Shown piece by piece: positions 8,814-19,819 of a stretch of 64,000 nucleotides of DNA (the stretch's first letter is position 1; each line of letters opens with the position of its first letter). A program made the translations under genes and the position numbers. The stretch comes from Zooshikella ganghwensis DSM 15267 (GTDB lineage Bacteria > Pseudomonadota > Gammaproteobacteria > Pseudomonadales > Zooshikellaceae): NCBI RefSeq assembly GCF_000428585.1, contig NZ_AUAF01000002.1, positions 1-64,000 of the forward strand, read 5' to 3'. The notes beneath the pieces are model-generated. The model worked only from the letters and a program-made list of their open reading frames with translations. It was not told the DNA's origin and ran no database searches.

Positions 8814-9917
8814 TTAGAGTGTCTGCTTAAGTGCTTCAATAAACTGCTCATTTTCTTCGGGCAGTCCAATAGATATGCGTAAATGGTGAGCCATACCATA
8901 GTTCGCTACTGGACGAACAATCACTCCTCGCTGAAGCAGCTGCTGATTAATACTCCCAGCATTCTCACCAAAGTCAGCCGTTATAAAATTTCCTTTTGAA
9001 GGAATATAGCTAATACCAAGAGCATTAAACGCTGATGTAATTTGCATCATACCTTCATGGTTAATCTGACAGGCCTTTGCTAAATACGCCTGATCCTCAA
9101 GTGCTGCTTCAGAAGCCGCTAGCGCAATACTATTTACATTAAAAGGTTGGCGAACTCTGTTTAACAAGTCTGTTATTACAGGTGACGCAACTGAATAACC
9201 AACACGTAAGCCTGCAAGCCCATAAGCTTTAGAAAACGTACGACATACCACAAGGTTAGGAAAACCCTGCTGAAGTAATAAGCCGTTAGGATAGTCTTCA
9301 CCCCCAACGTACTCAAAATAGGCTTCATCAAGCACAACTATAACGCGTTTAGGTACTTGCTCAAGGAACTTAACTAACTCTCTTCGAGAAAAACAGGTCC
9401 CCGTAGGATTATTTGGGTTAGCTAAAAAAACCATCGCAGTTTTTTCATTAACCACCTTCGCCATGGCGTCAAGGTCATGCCCCCACTCCCGTGCAGGCAC
9501 TACAACAGCTTTCCCACCAACGGCCTGGGTAACAATGGGATAGACAATAAATGCATACTGGGAAAATACGACTTCTGAGCCAGGAGCCACAAATGCACGC
9601 GCCAAAAGATCAAGTACATCATTAGAGCCATTCCCTAATGTAATCTGGTCGAATGCCACATTAAGGTGAGCACACAATGCACTTTTCAGGTTAAAGCCAT
9701 TACTATCTGGATAACGAGTCAAATCACTTTGAGCATTAGCAATCGCTTTCAGGACCTTAGGGGAAGGCCCTAAAGGATTCTCATTACTTGCCAGCTTAAC
9801 AATACTCTCTGGCGCCAAGCCCAGTTCACGGGCAACCTCTTCAATGGGTTTACCTGGCACATAAGGTTGTAACTGCCTAACCCCCGGTACTGCCAGCTGT
9901 GCATAGTCCACTGACAT
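8814..9917 (-). CDS. hisC: Histidinol-phosphate aminotransferase
   Basis: PLP-dependent class I/II aminotransferase; in this aromatic cluster it may also serve phenylalanine and tyrosine transamination. VKLASNENPLGPSP marks the N-terminal substrate region, ANPNNPTGT the cofactor pocket, and FSKAYGLAGLRVGY carries the Schiff-base lysine. I start at ATG 9917 (MSVDYAQL, 367 residues), with GGGAG five bases upstream; the frame also has a GTG two codons earlier. Neighbours pheA and tyrA-aroA match the Pseudomonas order, where this copy is called HisC2. Confidence 0.93.
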   Translation of the reverse strand: MSVDYAQLAVPGVRQLQPYVPGKPIEEVARELGLAPESIVKLASNENPLGPSPKVLKAIANAQSDLTRYPDSNGFNLKSALCAHLNVAFDQITLGNGSNDVLDLLARAFVAPGSEVVFSQYAFIVYPIVTQAVGGKAVVVPAREWGHDLDAMAKVVNEKTAMVFLANPNNPTGTCFSRRELVKFLEQVPKRVIVVLDEAYFEYVGGEDYPNGLLLQQGFPNLVVCRTFSKAYGLAGLRVGYSVASPVITDLLNRVRQPFNVNSIALAASEAALEDQAYLAKACQINHEGMMQITSAFNALGISYIPSKGNFITADFGENAGSINQQLLQRGVIVRPVANYGMAHHLRISIGLPEENEQFIEALKQTL

Positions 9918-9955
9918 AGCCACTCCCTAATCATTATTATTGATGTGTTTTACGG

Positions 9956-11044
9956 TTAAAGAACCCCTTGAGGATAAGAACCTAAAATCTTTAGATCAGA
10001 AGCTTTAGCAGCTACATTTTTCATAACTTCTGCAATTTCAGGTTCTTGAACATGGCCTAAAAAGTCAATAAAAAACACATAATTCCACGTACCTGTGTTT
10101 GAAGGACGTGTTTCCACACGAGTTAAGTCAATGTTTCCTTTGTGAAAAGGTTCTAGCAGCTCATGCAAAGCACCTGGTTGGTTACGCATTGATACCATGA
10201 TTGACGTTTTATCTTGTCCACTAGGTAGCGCTTCTTGGGTTCCAATAATTAAAAATCGTGTTGAATTATCCGGACGATCTTCAATTTTTTCAGAGACCTT
10301 TTCTAACTCATAAAGCTCAGCCGCCATATCACCCGCAATTGCAGCAGAGTGCCATTCACTTTTAATACGCTTTGCAGCCTCCGCATTACTATTCACAGCA
10401 ACACGTTCAGCACCTGGATAATAAGAGTCCAGCCATTTACGACATTGCGCTAAAGACTGAGCATGTGAGTAAATACGAGAAATTTTTTCACGGCGAGTGT
10501 GTTCTGAAACCAGTAAGTGATGATGAATGCGTAGCTCAACTTCTCCACATATTTTTAGTGGTGACTCCATAAACGAGTCAAGAGTATGATTAATAACTCC
10601 TTCCGTTGAGTTTTCGACAGGAACAACACCATAGTTAACCGCTCCTGCGAGCACCTCCCTAAACACTTCATCAATCGTTGCCATGGGCACACTTACAGCT
10701 GAATGCCCAAAATGCTTAATGGCTGCTGCTTGGGTAAATGTCCCTTCTGGCCCAAGGTAGGCCACATGAATAGGCTGTTCCAGCGCTAAACATGCAGACA
10801 TAATTTCCCGAAACAAACGAGCCACTTCTTCATCATCAAGAGGCCCCTGATTATTCTGCATGATGCTACGCAGCACTTGAGCTTCACGCTCTGGCCGATA
10901 AAAAAAACTATCACCTTCCAGCTGCTTGACTTGGGCTACACCCTTCGCACAATCAGCACGCTCACTAATCAACGTCAGTAATTTGCTATCAATTGCATCA
11001 ATTCGATTGCGTAACTCTTTTAATTTTTGCTCAGTTTCAGACAT
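9956..11044 (-). CDS. pheA: Chorismate mutase / prephenate dehydratase (P-protein)
   Basis: Bifunctional enzyme converting chorismate to phenylpyruvate in phenylalanine synthesis. Residues about 1-90 are an AroQ-type mutase (LKELRNRIDAIDSKLLTLISERA). The prephenate dehydratase domain begins at HVAYLGPEGTFTQAA and contains the VPVENSTEGVINHTLD signature. A C-terminal ACT domain (TSIMVSMRNQPGALHELL, then VETRPS) is the phenylalanine feedback site. The start is ATG 11044 (MSETEQKL, 362 residues), like Pseudomonas; a TTG four codons upstream would overlap serC. It begins eight bases after the serC stop. Confidence 0.95.
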   Translation of the reverse strand: MSETEQKLKELRNRIDAIDSKLLTLISERADCAKGVAQVKQLEGDSFFYRPEREAQVLRSIMQNNQGPLDDEEVARLFREIMSACLALEQPIHVAYLGPEGTFTQAAAIKHFGHSAVSVPMATIDEVFREVLAGAVNYGVVPVENSTEGVINHTLDSFMESPLKICGEVELRIHHHLLVSEHTRREKISRIYSHAQSLAQCRKWLDSYYPGAERVAVNSNAEAAKRIKSEWHSAAIAGDMAAELYELEKVSEKIEDRPDNSTRFLIIGTQEALPSGQDKTSIMVSMRNQPGALHELLEPFHKGNIDLTRVETRPSNTGTWNYVFFIDFLGHVQEPEIAEVMKNVAAKASDLKILGSYPQGVL

Positions 11045-11052
11045 ACTTTTTT

Positions 11053-12141
11053 TCAACCGCAGCGTTTCTCGAAATCTTTCATAAAAGTAATCAGTGCATC
11101 TACCGCTTGCTCAGGTACTGCATTATAGATAGAAGCACGCATTCCTCCCACCGAGCGATGACCTTTTAGGTTCATCAGCTTATTTGCTTCCGCTTCTTGT
11201 AGAAACCGAGCATCTAGGGTGTCATCTTTTAAAATAAAGGGTACGTTCATCCAGGAGCGACAGTCAGGGTCAATAGGATTATGGTAAAAGTCACTCTCAT
11301 CAATAAAGCGATATAATTTTGTGGCTTTTCGCTCATTGATTTCAGCCATTGCTGTAAGCCCACCCTGGCGCTTCAACCACTTAAACACTACCCCTGACAA
11401 ATACCAGGCAAATGTTGGCGGTGTATTTAACATTGAGCCATTGTCTGCAATGCGCTGATAATTAAACACTGAGGGGGTTGAAGGCATCACACGATCAAGC
11501 AAGTCTTTACGCACAATGACCAGGGTAATCCCTGCCGGTCCAATATTTTTTTGAGCACCAGCATAAATTAAAGCGAACTTACTGACATCAATCGGCCTGG
11601 ATAGTAGCGTAGAGGACATATCTGCAACCAACGGAATTGACTCCACCTCAGGTACAAAGTGAAACTCAAGCCCACCAATGGTTTCATTCGGGGTGTAGTG
11701 CAAATAGGACGCCTGCACTGGAATATCCCACTCCGTCATTGGTGGGATTGTTGTATTCTGGAAGCCTTGAGCATCGGCAACGATATGGGTTTTAGCATAC
11801 CGAGCAGCTTCAGCTGTGGCTTTATTTGACCAAATTCCGGTATTAACACATGCTACTAGAGGGCTAGCTTCTTTTCCTAGCAAATTCATTGGGATAAGTG
11901 AAAACTGAGCCGTTGCTCCACCTTGCATAAACAGCACAGCATAATCATCAGGTACTTGCAACAGATCTCGTAAATCCTGCTCAGCCTCAGCAGCCATAGT
12001 TTCAAACGAGGCATGACGGTGACTGATTTCCATAACGGAAATGCCCCTCTGCTGCCAATCAAGCAGCTCAGCCTGAGCCTGTAGCAGCACTTCATCAGGT
12101 AAAGCCGCAGGTCCTGCACAAAAATTAAAGGCTCGTGTCAT
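11053..12141 (-). CDS. serC: Phosphoserine aminotransferase
   Basis: PLP enzyme making 3-phosphoserine (serine synthesis) and 4-phosphohydroxythreonine (vitamin B6). From MTRAFNFCAGPAALP it has 362 residues, exactly the family length. The open frame extends 15 codons upstream, but those bases overlap the gyrA terminator, which argues for the later ATG. The cofactor lysine is in YAGAQKNIGPAG; HRSVGGMRASIYNA closes the fold. It lies between gyrA and pheA, as in Pseudomonas. Confidence 0.95.
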   Translation of the reverse strand: MTRAFNFCAGPAALPDEVLLQAQAELLDWQQRGISVMEISHRHASFETMAAEAEQDLRDLLQVPDDYAVLFMQGGATAQFSLIPMNLLGKEASPLVACVNTGIWSNKATAEAARYAKTHIVADAQGFQNTTIPPMTEWDIPVQASYLHYTPNETIGGLEFHFVPEVESIPLVADMSSTLLSRPIDVSKFALIYAGAQKNIGPAGITLVIVRKDLLDRVMPSTPSVFNYQRIADNGSMLNTPPTFAWYLSGVVFKWLKRQGGLTAMAEINERKATKLYRFIDESDFYHNPIDPDCRSWMNVPFILKDDTLDARFLQEAEANKLMNLKGHRSVGGMRASIYNAVPEQAVDALITFMKDFEKRCG

Positions 12142-12177
12142 AAGCAATACCGTACCAACTAACTCCATAGACAATAA

Positions 12178-12211
12178 AACGGCCAATCTCCCAGTCAGGA
12201 CATTGGCCGTT
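12178..12211 (-). terminator. Terminator after gyrA
   Basis: AACGGCCAAT and ATTGGCCGTT form a perfect ten-base stem; the minus-strand transcript then runs into TTATTG. It separates gyrA from serC and overlaps the unused upstream extension of the serC frame. Confidence 0.8.
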
Positions 12212-12278
12212 CTGTTAACACTTTAGCGGCTTCAGGTCAGCTTGATCCGCTGACAGGTCATCCTTTTGCAGCCGTTTG

Positions 12279-14960
12279 TCAGTCTTCACCAGGCTCTTCT
12301 CCCTGCTGAGGATCAGGATCATCATTATCGGCATCTGGTTCTGACTCACCCTCTGTCACTTGTGAAGCTCCAACTTCACTATCAACAACATCGTTAAGCT
12401 CTTCAGATTCTTCGCTCAAATCACCAGAATCCTCTGGCTCAGCAACCCGCTCGATACTGACTAGACGCTCATCATTGCTCAGTTTAATCAAGCGCACACC
12501 TTGAGTATTTCGGCTAAGCACTGAGATTTCGTCAATGCGTGTTCTGACCAATGTGCCTTGGTCAGAGATCAACATCATTTCATCATTATCCCAGACTTGA
12601 ATAGCACCAATAATCGCGCCATTACGCTCACTGCTTTGCATACCAATCACACCCTGACCGCCTCGCCCATAAACGGGGAACTCAGCCACTTGAGTGCGCT
12701 TACCATAACCATTTTCACTTGCAGTAAGAATAAAGCCATCATTATCAGGAATAATCAGTGAAATAACTTTATGCTGCTCTTGCAGACGAATACCTCTTAC
12801 CCCTTTTGCAGTCCGCCCCATCGCACGAACATCGGACTCTTTAAAGCGAATAGCTTTACCAGAACTACTCACCAGCATGACATCCTGTTCACCATCGGTA
12901 ATAGCAACACCCACAAGATGATCTTCTTCATCCAACTCCAATGCCCGAAGACCAGCATTACGAGGACGTGAAAACTGCTCTAGTGGTGTTTTCTTGACAG
13001 TACCATTCGCCGTCGCCATAAAGACAAAATGGCCTTCCGTAAACTCAGCAACAGGCAAGATAGCCGTAATATACTCATCAGCCTGCAGCGATAATAAATT
13101 ATTAATTGGCCGGCCACGGGATGTCCGTCCTGCAGCAGGAATCTCATACACTTTTAACCAGTAAACCTTACCAACCGACGAGAAACATAAGATCTGAGTA
13201 TGAGTATTCGCCACTAGCAAGTGCTCAATATAATCTTCATCTTTCAATGAGCTTGCTGACTTACCACGACCACCTCGGCGCTGAGCCTGATAGGTATCCA
13301 GCGGTGTTGTTTTAGCGTAACCACTCCGTGAAATGGTAACCACCATATCTTCTTCAGTGATGAGGTCTTCAACGGTTAGGTCAACCCGTGAACTGACAAT
13401 CTCAGAGCGTCGCTCGTCACCATACTCTTCGCGAACCTGTTCTAACTCCTCACGAATCACCGCTTTTAGCTGGTTTGCATCTGACAAAATAAGCATCAAC
13501 TCAGCAATTCGCTTCAGCAACTCCTGATACTCATTCAATAACTTGTCATGCTCTAAGCCTGTCAGCCTATGCAGACGTAGCTCAAGAATAGCCTGGGCCT
13601 GCTCTGGTGATAAATAATACTTACCATCACGTAAACCATATTCCTCTGGTAAGCCATCTGGGCGACAAGAAACTGCACCAGCACGATCAATCATGTTTAA
13701 CACATGACCAGGTTGCCAAGGTGTATTAATCAACTTCTCTTTCGCCTCAGCAGGTGTCGGAGACTCTTTAATCAGCTGAATAACCGGGTCGATGTTGGAC
13801 AACGCAACCGCTTGTCCTTCCAAAATATGCCCGCGCTCTCTGGCTTTACGAAGCTCATACACGGTACGACGTGTAACGACTTCGCGGCGATGGCGTATAA
13901 AGGCTTCAATTAATTCTTTCAGATTTAGCAGCTTAGGTTGACCATCAACCAGTGCCACCATATTAATACCAAAGACACTTTCCAGCTGCGTCTGTGAGTA
14001 AAGGTTATTGAGTACAACGTCTCCTGACTCACCACGGCGTAGCTCAATCACTACTCGCATTCCATCTTTATCAGACTCATCCCTCAGCTCTGTAATCCCT
14101 TCTATTTTTCGATCTTTTACTAGCTCAGCAATTTTCTCAATCAGCTTAGCCTTATTGAGCTGATAAGGGATTTCAGAAATGATAATAGTTTGCTTGCCTG
14201 TCTTTGGATCTTCTTCTATATCCGCTTTTGCTCTGATGTAGATTCGGCCACGACCAGTTCGGTAAGCCTGCAAAATACCCGCCCGGCCATTAATAATTGC
14301 CCCTGTGGGGAAATCCGGCCCAGGAATATATTCCATCAACTGATCAATCGTTAAAGAATCATCTTCAAGCAGGGCTAAACAGCCATTAATCACTTCTCTA
14401 AGATTGTGCGGAGGAATATTGGTCGCCATCCCTACCGCAATACCTGAAGAACCATTGACCAACAAATTAGGGATACGGGTTGGTAATACAACTGGGATTT
14501 GCTCTGTACCATCATAGTTAGGCGTAAAATCAACGGTTTCTTTTTCTAAATCCGCCAGTATGGAGTGAGCAATTTTTGCCATGCGTACTTCGGTATAACG
14601 CATCGCAGCAGCTGAGTCTCCATCAACAGAACCAAAGTTACCTTGCCCATCAACCAGCACATAACGCATTGCAAAAGGCTGCGCCATACGGACAATCGTG
14701 TCGTACACCGCAGAATCACCATGAGGGTGATACTTACCGATTACATCACCAACAACACGTGCCGACTTTTTGTAAGCTTTATTCCAGTCATTACCAAGCT
14801 CACTCATCGCAAACAGTACACGACGATGTACTGGCTTCAAACCATCACGGACATCAGGCAATGCACGCCCAACTATCACGCTCATAGCATAATCTAAATA
14901 CGACTGTTTCAGCTCATCTTCGATATTAATCGGAAGTATTTCTTTAGCTAAATCACCCAT
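12279..14960 (-). CDS. gyrA: DNA gyrase subunit A
   Basis: Breakage-reunion subunit of the type IIA topoisomerase that negatively supercoils DNA. The 893 residues include the catalytic tyrosine Y122 in [10 protein letters not shown]. The quinolone region [12 protein letters not shown] has S83 and D87, the wild-type residues of susceptible strains. The GyrA box QRRGGRG is present, followed by the C-terminal DNA-wrapping propeller. The last roughly 45 residues form a very acidic tail (many D, E, P), found in many gammaproteobacterial GyrA proteins. Upstream, a hairpin at 14990-15017 lies in the untranslated leader. Confidence 0.97.
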   Translation of the reverse strand: MGDLAKEILPINIEDELKQSYLDYAMSVIVGRALPDVRDGLKPVHRRVLFAMSELGNDWNKAYKKSARVVGDVIGKYHPHGDSAVYDTIVRMAQPFAMRYVLVDGQGNFGSVDGDSAAAMRYTEVRMAKIAHSILADLEKETVDFTPNYDGTEQIPVVLPTRIPNLLVNGSSGIAVGMATNIPPHNLREVINGCLALLEDDSLTIDQLMEYIPGPDFPTGAIINGRAGILQAYRTGRGRIYIRAKADIEEDPKTGKQTIIISEIPYQLNKAKLIEKIAELVKDRKIEGITELRDESDKDGMRVVIELRRGESGDVVLNNLYSQTQLESVFGINMVALVDGQPKLLNLKELIEAFIRHRREVVTRRTVYELRKARERGHILEGQAVALSNIDPVIQLIKESPTPAEAKEKLINTPWQPGHVLNMIDRAGAVSCRPDGLPEEYGLRDGKYYLSPEQAQAILELRLHRLTGLEHDKLLNEYQELLKRIAELMLILSDANQLKAVIREELEQVREEYGDERRSEIVSSRVDLTVEDLITEEDMVVTISRSGYAKTTPLDTYQAQRRGGRGKSASSLKDEDYIEHLLVANTHTQILCFSSVGKVYWLKVYEIPAAGRTSRGRPINNLLSLQADEYITAILPVAEFTEGHFVFMATANGTVKKTPLEQFSRPRNAGLRALELDEEDHLVGVAITDGEQDVMLVSSSGKAIRFKESDVRAMGRTAKGVRGIRLQEQHKVISLIIPDNDGFILTASENGYGKRTQVAEFPVYGRGGQGVIGMQSSERNGAIIGAIQVWDNDEMMLISDQGTLVRTRIDEISVLSRNTQGVRLIKLSNDERLVSIERVAEPEDSGDLSEESEELNDVVDSEVGASQVTEGESEPDADNDDPDPQQGEEPGED

Positions 14961-15564
14961 TACGGATATGTTTCCTTATGCTGTGGGTTTTGACTGATGC
15001 CCGCATCAATGAGTCAAAAACCGATAACACCTATGCATTAAGCAACTGCACCAAGTGAAGCTATTCAACATGAAAAAGCGTATTGAGCATCTGTCTTCTA
15101 AGCAAGTTAACCTAAATTACCCGACAACCCACTTAAGCTGTATTTATCTGCACGTATTTAGAATGCTTATGCCATCTACAAGCTGCCACAACACTTTTCA
15201 ACAACAGCCTTCAATTTGTACTACAGCCTCAATAACACCTTTTCCCTTGCATTCAAAACTCACAACAGTAGCAAGCACGCAACCTTGAGACAGATTGCGC
15301 AAATGATTAAGGCAAAGGGGTATGGGTCTTACCATGCTCAATGCATATTTAATCTATTCACCACTGGTAATATATCACCAGCTATACTCAACCAGTTTCT
15401 TTACTAGTTGGACTGGGAATTATTCCGTGAAGTTTCGGTCACCCAGCAAAAAGATGAGCAATTATAACCAATTACCGCAAAGGTGTATATTTAATCAATG
15501 CATCTGACTCACGCTATTCCAACAATACATTTAAATCGTCACGTTACGACTATCAAACCCACTT
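14961..15564. other. Gene-free gap between mtnA and gyrA
   Basis: I see no convincing gene in these roughly 600 bases. They carry the gyrA leader, with a hairpin at 14990-15017 (TTGACTGATG against CATCA and GTCAA), and a short CTGGT/ACCAG inverted repeat near 15364-15381. The open frames on the plus strand lack ribosome binding sites and read like random AT-rich sequence. Confidence 0.6.
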
Positions 15565-16632
15565 TCAGCAAAACAGTTGTTGCATTTTTGCCAAAGTTGG
15601 ATTTTCTATCACTCCCCGCTCTGTAACAATCATATCGATCAAGCTAGCAGGCGTCACATCAAAGACGGGGTTACTTACAACAGTATTTTCAGGCGCTACA
15701 TTTTTTTCACCCAACATAACGAGCTCATGGTTTCCCCGGCACTCAATTTCAATTTCATTGCCTGTTGCCAAATCCATATCCACCGTAGAAGAAGGTGCTA
15801 CAACCATAAATTTACAACCATGATGCCGTGCCAGTATTGCTAAGCTATAGGTGCCAATTTTATTGGCCGTATCACCATTGGCTGTAATACGATCTGCACC
15901 GACTATCACCCAATCTATTTTATTAGTAGCCATATGGTAGGCTGCTGCGCTGTCTACTCCCAAAACAAAGGGTATTTTTTCCTGACTCAGCTCCCAGGCG
16001 GTTAAACGCGCACCTTGAAGCCACGGGCGTGTTTCGTTCACCCAAACTTGCTGCAGCTCATCAACTTCAGCCAAAGCCCGAATAACACCCAGAGCAGTTC
16101 CATAACCACCTGTGGCTAATGCTCCTGTATTACAGTGAGTCATTACTCTTATCTTATGGCTACCCGACAATGTAGCTAAGATAACCTGTTTACCGTACTG
16201 CCCCATTGTTTTGTTAGCTGTAATATCTTCCTGATGAATCGCAATAGCTTCAGCAATAAGCTTATCTTTTAACGAAGCCGTTACTTGTTGTTCTTTAGAA
16301 GATGTAACATGCACATCAATCAAAGCCTTCATTCGTGCGATGGCCCACCGGAGATTAACCGCTGTTGGTCGTGCAGCACTGAGCATATCAAGGCTAGCCA
16401 TGAGAGTATTTAATGGTTGCCCAATAGTTGCGGCAAGAACAACACCATAAGATGCACTAATACCAATAGCTGGTGCCCCACGAACAACCATTTGCTGTAT
16501 AGCCAACGCAACATCCTCTGCGGTTGAGCACAACACATAACGTATTTGATTAGGTAACACTTGCTGATCCAGCAATTTTAGCTGCTCCCCTGTCCAGCTA
16601 ATGGCTTCTACTCCGGAAAAAGAAGACTGCAT
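15565..16632 (-). CDS. mtnA: Methylthioribose-1-phosphate isomerase
   Basis: Isomerises 5-methylthioribose 1-phosphate to the ribulose form in the methionine salvage pathway. The 355 residues belong to the eIF2B-like isomerase family: VVRGAPAIGISASYG near the N-terminus, CNTGALATGGYGTALG with the catalytic cysteine, and GADRITANGDTANKIGTY with the catalytic aspartate. AGGA lies seven bases before the ATG. It is divergent from mtaD, matching the Pseudomonas PA3169-PA3170 neighbourhood. Confidence 0.95.
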   Translation of the reverse strand: MQSSFSGVEAISWTGEQLKLLDQQVLPNQIRYVLCSTAEDVALAIQQMVVRGAPAIGISASYGVVLAATIGQPLNTLMASLDMLSAARPTAVNLRWAIARMKALIDVHVTSSKEQQVTASLKDKLIAEAIAIHQEDITANKTMGQYGKQVILATLSGSHKIRVMTHCNTGALATGGYGTALGVIRALAEVDELQQVWVNETRPWLQGARLTAWELSQEKIPFVLGVDSAAAYHMATNKIDWVIVGADRITANGDTANKIGTYSLAILARHHGCKFMVVAPSSTVDMDLATGNEIEIECRGNHELVMLGEKNVAPENTVVSNPVFDVTPASLIDMIVTERGVIENPTLAKMQQLFC

Positions 16633-16976
16633 TTTTAGGTCCTTTTACATTGGATTAATAAGCTGACTAAGCTCTATATTGCTTTTGCTTTCCTGCTTTA
16701 AAAATCAATCTAAAAATACTGACGGTTTTTAATAACCTATAAAATAATTTAATTGTCGTATATTGACTCATTAAGTTATTGATATAAGCCAGACAAACTA
16801 CACAACATACGCTGAATATCAAACTCGAAATAGACAACACAAAACTATATACTGCCGACTAGTCTCTGGATACAGGTGATTTGTGCAGGATGCATAAACT
16901 CGTACTGATCACTTATTACTCTAATAAGTCTACTAACTAATGCTGTTGTATTTTAAATCAGTCTGTGGAAGCCGCT
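16633..16976. other. Divergent promoter region, mtnA / mtaD
   Basis: An AT-rich 344-bp gap between divergent salvage-pathway genes that must hold both promoters. I see no gene, riboswitch or clear operator in it. Confidence 0.5.
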
Positions 16977-18305
16977 ATGAGTGAAAAAAAAACTGTCGAT
17001 ACCGTCATTGAGGCGGGCTGGGTTATCCCTGTCACCGCTGATAAAGAGGTACTCAAAAATCACGCTCTTGTTATTAATGACGGAACCATCGTTGCGATTA
17101 CACCCAACGAACAAGTGCTAGATCAGTTCCAGCCAGCAAACCATCAGCAACTCCCCAACCACGCACTGATTCCTGGTTTTATTAACACACACTGTCATGC
17201 TGCCATGTCCTTTTTCCGGGGGAAAGCTGATGACCTGCCTTTAATGACCTGGCTTAATGAGCATATTTGGCCTGCCGAGTCACAATGGGTGAGCGCTGAA
17301 TTCGTTCACGATGGTACTCAACTTGCCATTGCTGAAATGCTGCGCTGTGGTACTACTACATTCAGTGACATGTACTTTTTTCCAGAAGTAGCAGCCAAAG
17401 TCGCTTTGGATGCCAAAATTCGCAGTCAAATCAGTTTTCCCATCATGGACTTCCCTACGCCATGGGCTAAAGATCCTGATGAGTATATTCATAAAGGGCT
17501 AGAGGTTTTTGATCAGTTCCGTCACCAGTCTATGACCCGCATCATGTTTGGCCCTCATGCACCTTATACCGTATCAGATGAGCCATTAAAGCGAATCGCA
17601 ACTCTTTCTGAGCAGCTTGATGCCGCTATCCAAATGCATATCCATGAAACACCAACAGAAGTTAATGATGGGCTAGCCAAAACAGGCAAGCGCCCTCTCC
17701 AACGTCTTCACGATTTAGGGTTACTTAGCCCAAGGCTACAGTGTGTTCATATGACCCAAATTACTGAAGCTGATATACAGCTGCTCCAACAAACAGGTGC
17801 ACATGTTGTTCACTGCCCTGAATCGAACCTAAAACTGGCCAGTGGCTTTAGTCCTGTTGATCAACTTCTAAAAGCAGGTATTAATGTATCTTTAGGAACT
17901 GATGGAGCTGCTAGTAACAACGACCTGGATATACTCAGTGAAATGCGCACGGCCGCTTTGCTTGCTAAAGCCGTTGCTGAAGATGCTGAAGCTTTGTCAG
18001 CGCATGAAGCACTCGCCATGGCTACTATTAACGGTGCAAAAACACTAGGTATTGATGACATTACAGGTAGTTTAGAAGTCAACAAAGCTGCAGATATCAC
18101 TGCCATTAACCTTGATGAGCTGGAAAATTTACCTATGTATCATCCAGTTTCACAAATTGTGTATACCGCAAGTTCACGACAAGTAACGCATGTTTGGGTG
18201 AACGGTCATTTAGTGTTAAATAACCGGGAGCTCACTACATTAGATATTGATTATCTCAAAGCCAACGCCCTGCGCTGGAAAGAAAAGATCATTACTGGCA
18301 AATAA
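16977..18305 (+). CDS. mtaD: 5-methylthioadenosine / S-adenosylhomocysteine deaminase
   Basis: Amidohydrolase (TRZ/ATZ group) that deaminates methylthioadenosine and related adenine nucleosides. Metal ligands are visible in order: the HxH of [11 protein letters not shown], a histidine in [11 protein letters not shown], and the aspartate of [10 protein letters not shown] start at ATG 16977 (MSEKKTVD, 442 residues), with GGAAG five bases upstream; an in-frame GTG lies four codons earlier. It heads an operon with ubiG, mupP and yciK and is divergent from mtnA, which handles the next part of the same salvage route. Confidence 0.9.
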   Translation: MSEKKTVDTVIEAGWVIPVTADKEVLKNHALVINDGTIVAITPNEQVLDQFQPANHQQLPNHALIPGFINTHCHAAMSFFRGKADDLPLMTWLNEHIWPAESQWVSAEFVHDGTQLAIAEMLRCGTTTFSDMYFFPEVAAKVALDAKIRSQISFPIMDFPTPWAKDPDEYIHKGLEVFDQFRHQSMTRIMFGPHAPYTVSDEPLKRIATLSEQLDAAIQMHIHETPTEVNDGLAKTGKRPLQRLHDLGLLSPRLQCVHMTQITEADIQLLQQTGAHVVHCPESNLKLASGFSPVDQLLKAGINVSLGTDGAASNNDLDILSEMRTAALLAKAVAEDAEALSAHEALAMATINGAKTLGIDDITGSLEVNKAADITAINLDELENLPMYHPVSQIVYTASSRQVTHVWVNGHLVLNNRELTTLDIDYLKANALRWKEKIITGK

Positions 18306-18337
18306 ATAACTACCAACAAGGTACTTTAAAACGGGAA

Positions 18338-19102
18338 ATGCTCGCGATGGAACAATCCCCTGACCGCAAGGTTGATACCCCAAACAACCGCGTTAATGCA
18401 AATAGTAATGTTGATGCAGATGAAATAGCTAAGTTTGAGGCATTGGCTAGCCGTTGGTGGGATCGTAACAGTGAGTTTAAGCCTCTCCATGATATAAACC
18501 CCCTAAGGCTTAATTTCATTGATGAGCGAGCATCCCTGGCGGGTAAAAAAGTACTCGATGTTGGTTGTGGTGGTGGCATTCTTGCTGAGTCCATGGCCTT
18601 ACGCGGAGCTCATGTGCAAGGCATTGATATGGGAGAAGCCCCACTGACCGTTGCCAAGCTACACAGCCTTGAGTCAGGGGTCAATGTTGAGTACGCTCAA
18701 ACCACAGCCGAAAATTTGGCTCAAGAAAAGCCTGAGCAGTTTGATGTTGTCACCTGCCTTGAAATGCTTGAGCATGTGCCAGATCCCTCGTCAGTCATCA
18801 ACGCCTGCTGCCAACTGGTTAAACCAGGTGGGCACGTCTTTTTCTCAACCATTAACCGCAATCCAAAATCTTATCTATTTGCCATTATCGGTGCAGAATA
18901 CATATTAAAGTTACTCCCTAAAGGCACCCATGACTGGAATAAATTTTTGCGCCCAGCCGAACTAGCCCAATGGGTTCGTGCTGCAGGTCTGCAACCACAA
19001 AGCATGACAGGTATGACCTATAACCCCATCACCAAACACTACAAATTGGATGAGCGCGATGTTAGTGTCAACTATTTGCTACACACCATAAAACCCAGAT
19101 GA
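18338..19102 (+). CDS. ubiG: Ubiquinone biosynthesis O-methyltransferase UbiG
   Basis: SAM-dependent methylase carrying out both O-methylations of ubiquinone synthesis. The 254 residues show [22 protein letters not shown], typical of UbiG, then the SAM-binding [13 protein letters not shown] and [11 protein letters not shown]. Either ATG 18338 or ATG 18347 could be the start; the second has GGGA at better spacing. Its TGA overlaps the ATG of the next gene (ATGA). In P. aeruginosa the same four-gene order occurs. Confidence 0.95.
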   Translation: MLAMEQSPDRKVDTPNNRVNANSNVDADEIAKFEALASRWWDRNSEFKPLHDINPLRLNFIDERASLAGKKVLDVGCGGGILAESMALRGAHVQGIDMGEAPLTVAKLHSLESGVNVEYAQTTAENLAQEKPEQFDVVTCLEMLEHVPDPSSVINACCQLVKPGGHVFFSTINRNPKSYLFAIIGAEYILKLLPKGTHDWNKFLRPAELAQWVRAAGLQPQSMTGMTYNPITKHYKLDERDVSVNYLLHTIKPR

Positions 19103-19791
19103 ATAAAGTCATGCCATCATCACCTATTCATGCCATTTTATTCGACTTAGATGGCACACTACTCGACACTGCGCCAGACTTAGTGGCTGCAGTAAATCGT
19201 CTACGCCAAGCTCACGGTGAAAATTCACTTGATTACAACCTAGTACGAAACTGCGTATCTAATGGTGCTAAAGCATTAGTTAAGCTTGCATTTTCAACAA
19301 CTGAAGACGACCAGCGCTTTACTCATCTTCACCAGCAACTGTTAGCGCTTTATGAAGAACAGCTTGTTAATGAAACAGCCTTATTCCCTGGCATGGATCG
19401 TTTACTTCAAGCAATTGAGTCTCGCCGCCTTCCCTGGGGAGTGGTCACCAATAAACCCAGTCAATACACAGCGCCAATAATGGATTCACTTGCCCTGAGC
19501 CAGCGCAGTGCAGTGACGATATGTCCCGACCATGTTCAGCAACGTAAACCACACCCCGAACCATTGCTAGCCGCTTGCAGCCGGATTAACTGTAAACCAG
19601 AGCAGTGTATTTACATTGGCGACCATGAACGGGACATTGAAGCGGGTCAACGTGCAGGTATGGTGACGATTGCAGCATGCTATGGCTATATTGACAGTGA
19701 TACTGACCCTGCTTCCTGGCCTGCAGATTTTCATGCCAATTCCGTAATGGAAATTCTTGACTGGCTTAACGATAACCATTGGACTTTATGA
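19099..19791 (+). CDS. mupP: HAD phosphatase, probable MupP (MurNAc-6-phosphate phosphatase)
   Basis: HAD-superfamily phosphatase of 230 residues: motif [11 protein letters not shown] near residue 16, the threonine/serine motif in [13 protein letters not shown], and the acidic motif [11 protein letters not shown]. By sequence alone it could be labelled phosphoglycolate phosphatase (gph). The position between ubiG and yciK is that of PA3172, shown in Pseudomonas to be MupP, which dephosphorylates MurNAc-6-phosphate in cell-wall recycling and so affects beta-lactam tolerance. I infer MupP from synteny. The start overlaps the ubiG stop by four bases. Confidence 0.75.
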   Translation: MNKVMPSSPIHAILFDLDGTLLDTAPDLVAAVNRLRQAHGENSLDYNLVRNCVSNGAKALVKLAFSTTEDDQRFTHLHQQLLALYEEQLVNETALFPGMDRLLQAIESRRLPWGVVTNKPSQYTAPIMDSLALSQRSAVTICPDHVQQRKPHPEPLLAACSRINCKPEQCIYIGDHERDIEAGQRAGMVTIAACYGYIDSDTDPASWPADFHANSVMEILDWLNDNHWTL

Positions 19792-19819
19792 GCTTAACTT
19801 TACTGACTGGGCGAATACC

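Noticed and set aside
12141-12186. Upstream extension of serC by 15 codons
   Set aside because: It overlaps the gyrA terminator and is absent from the family.
15055-15507. Three short plus-strand frames between gyrA and mtnA
   Set aside because: No ribosome binding sites, overlapping each other in different frames, no recognisable motifs.
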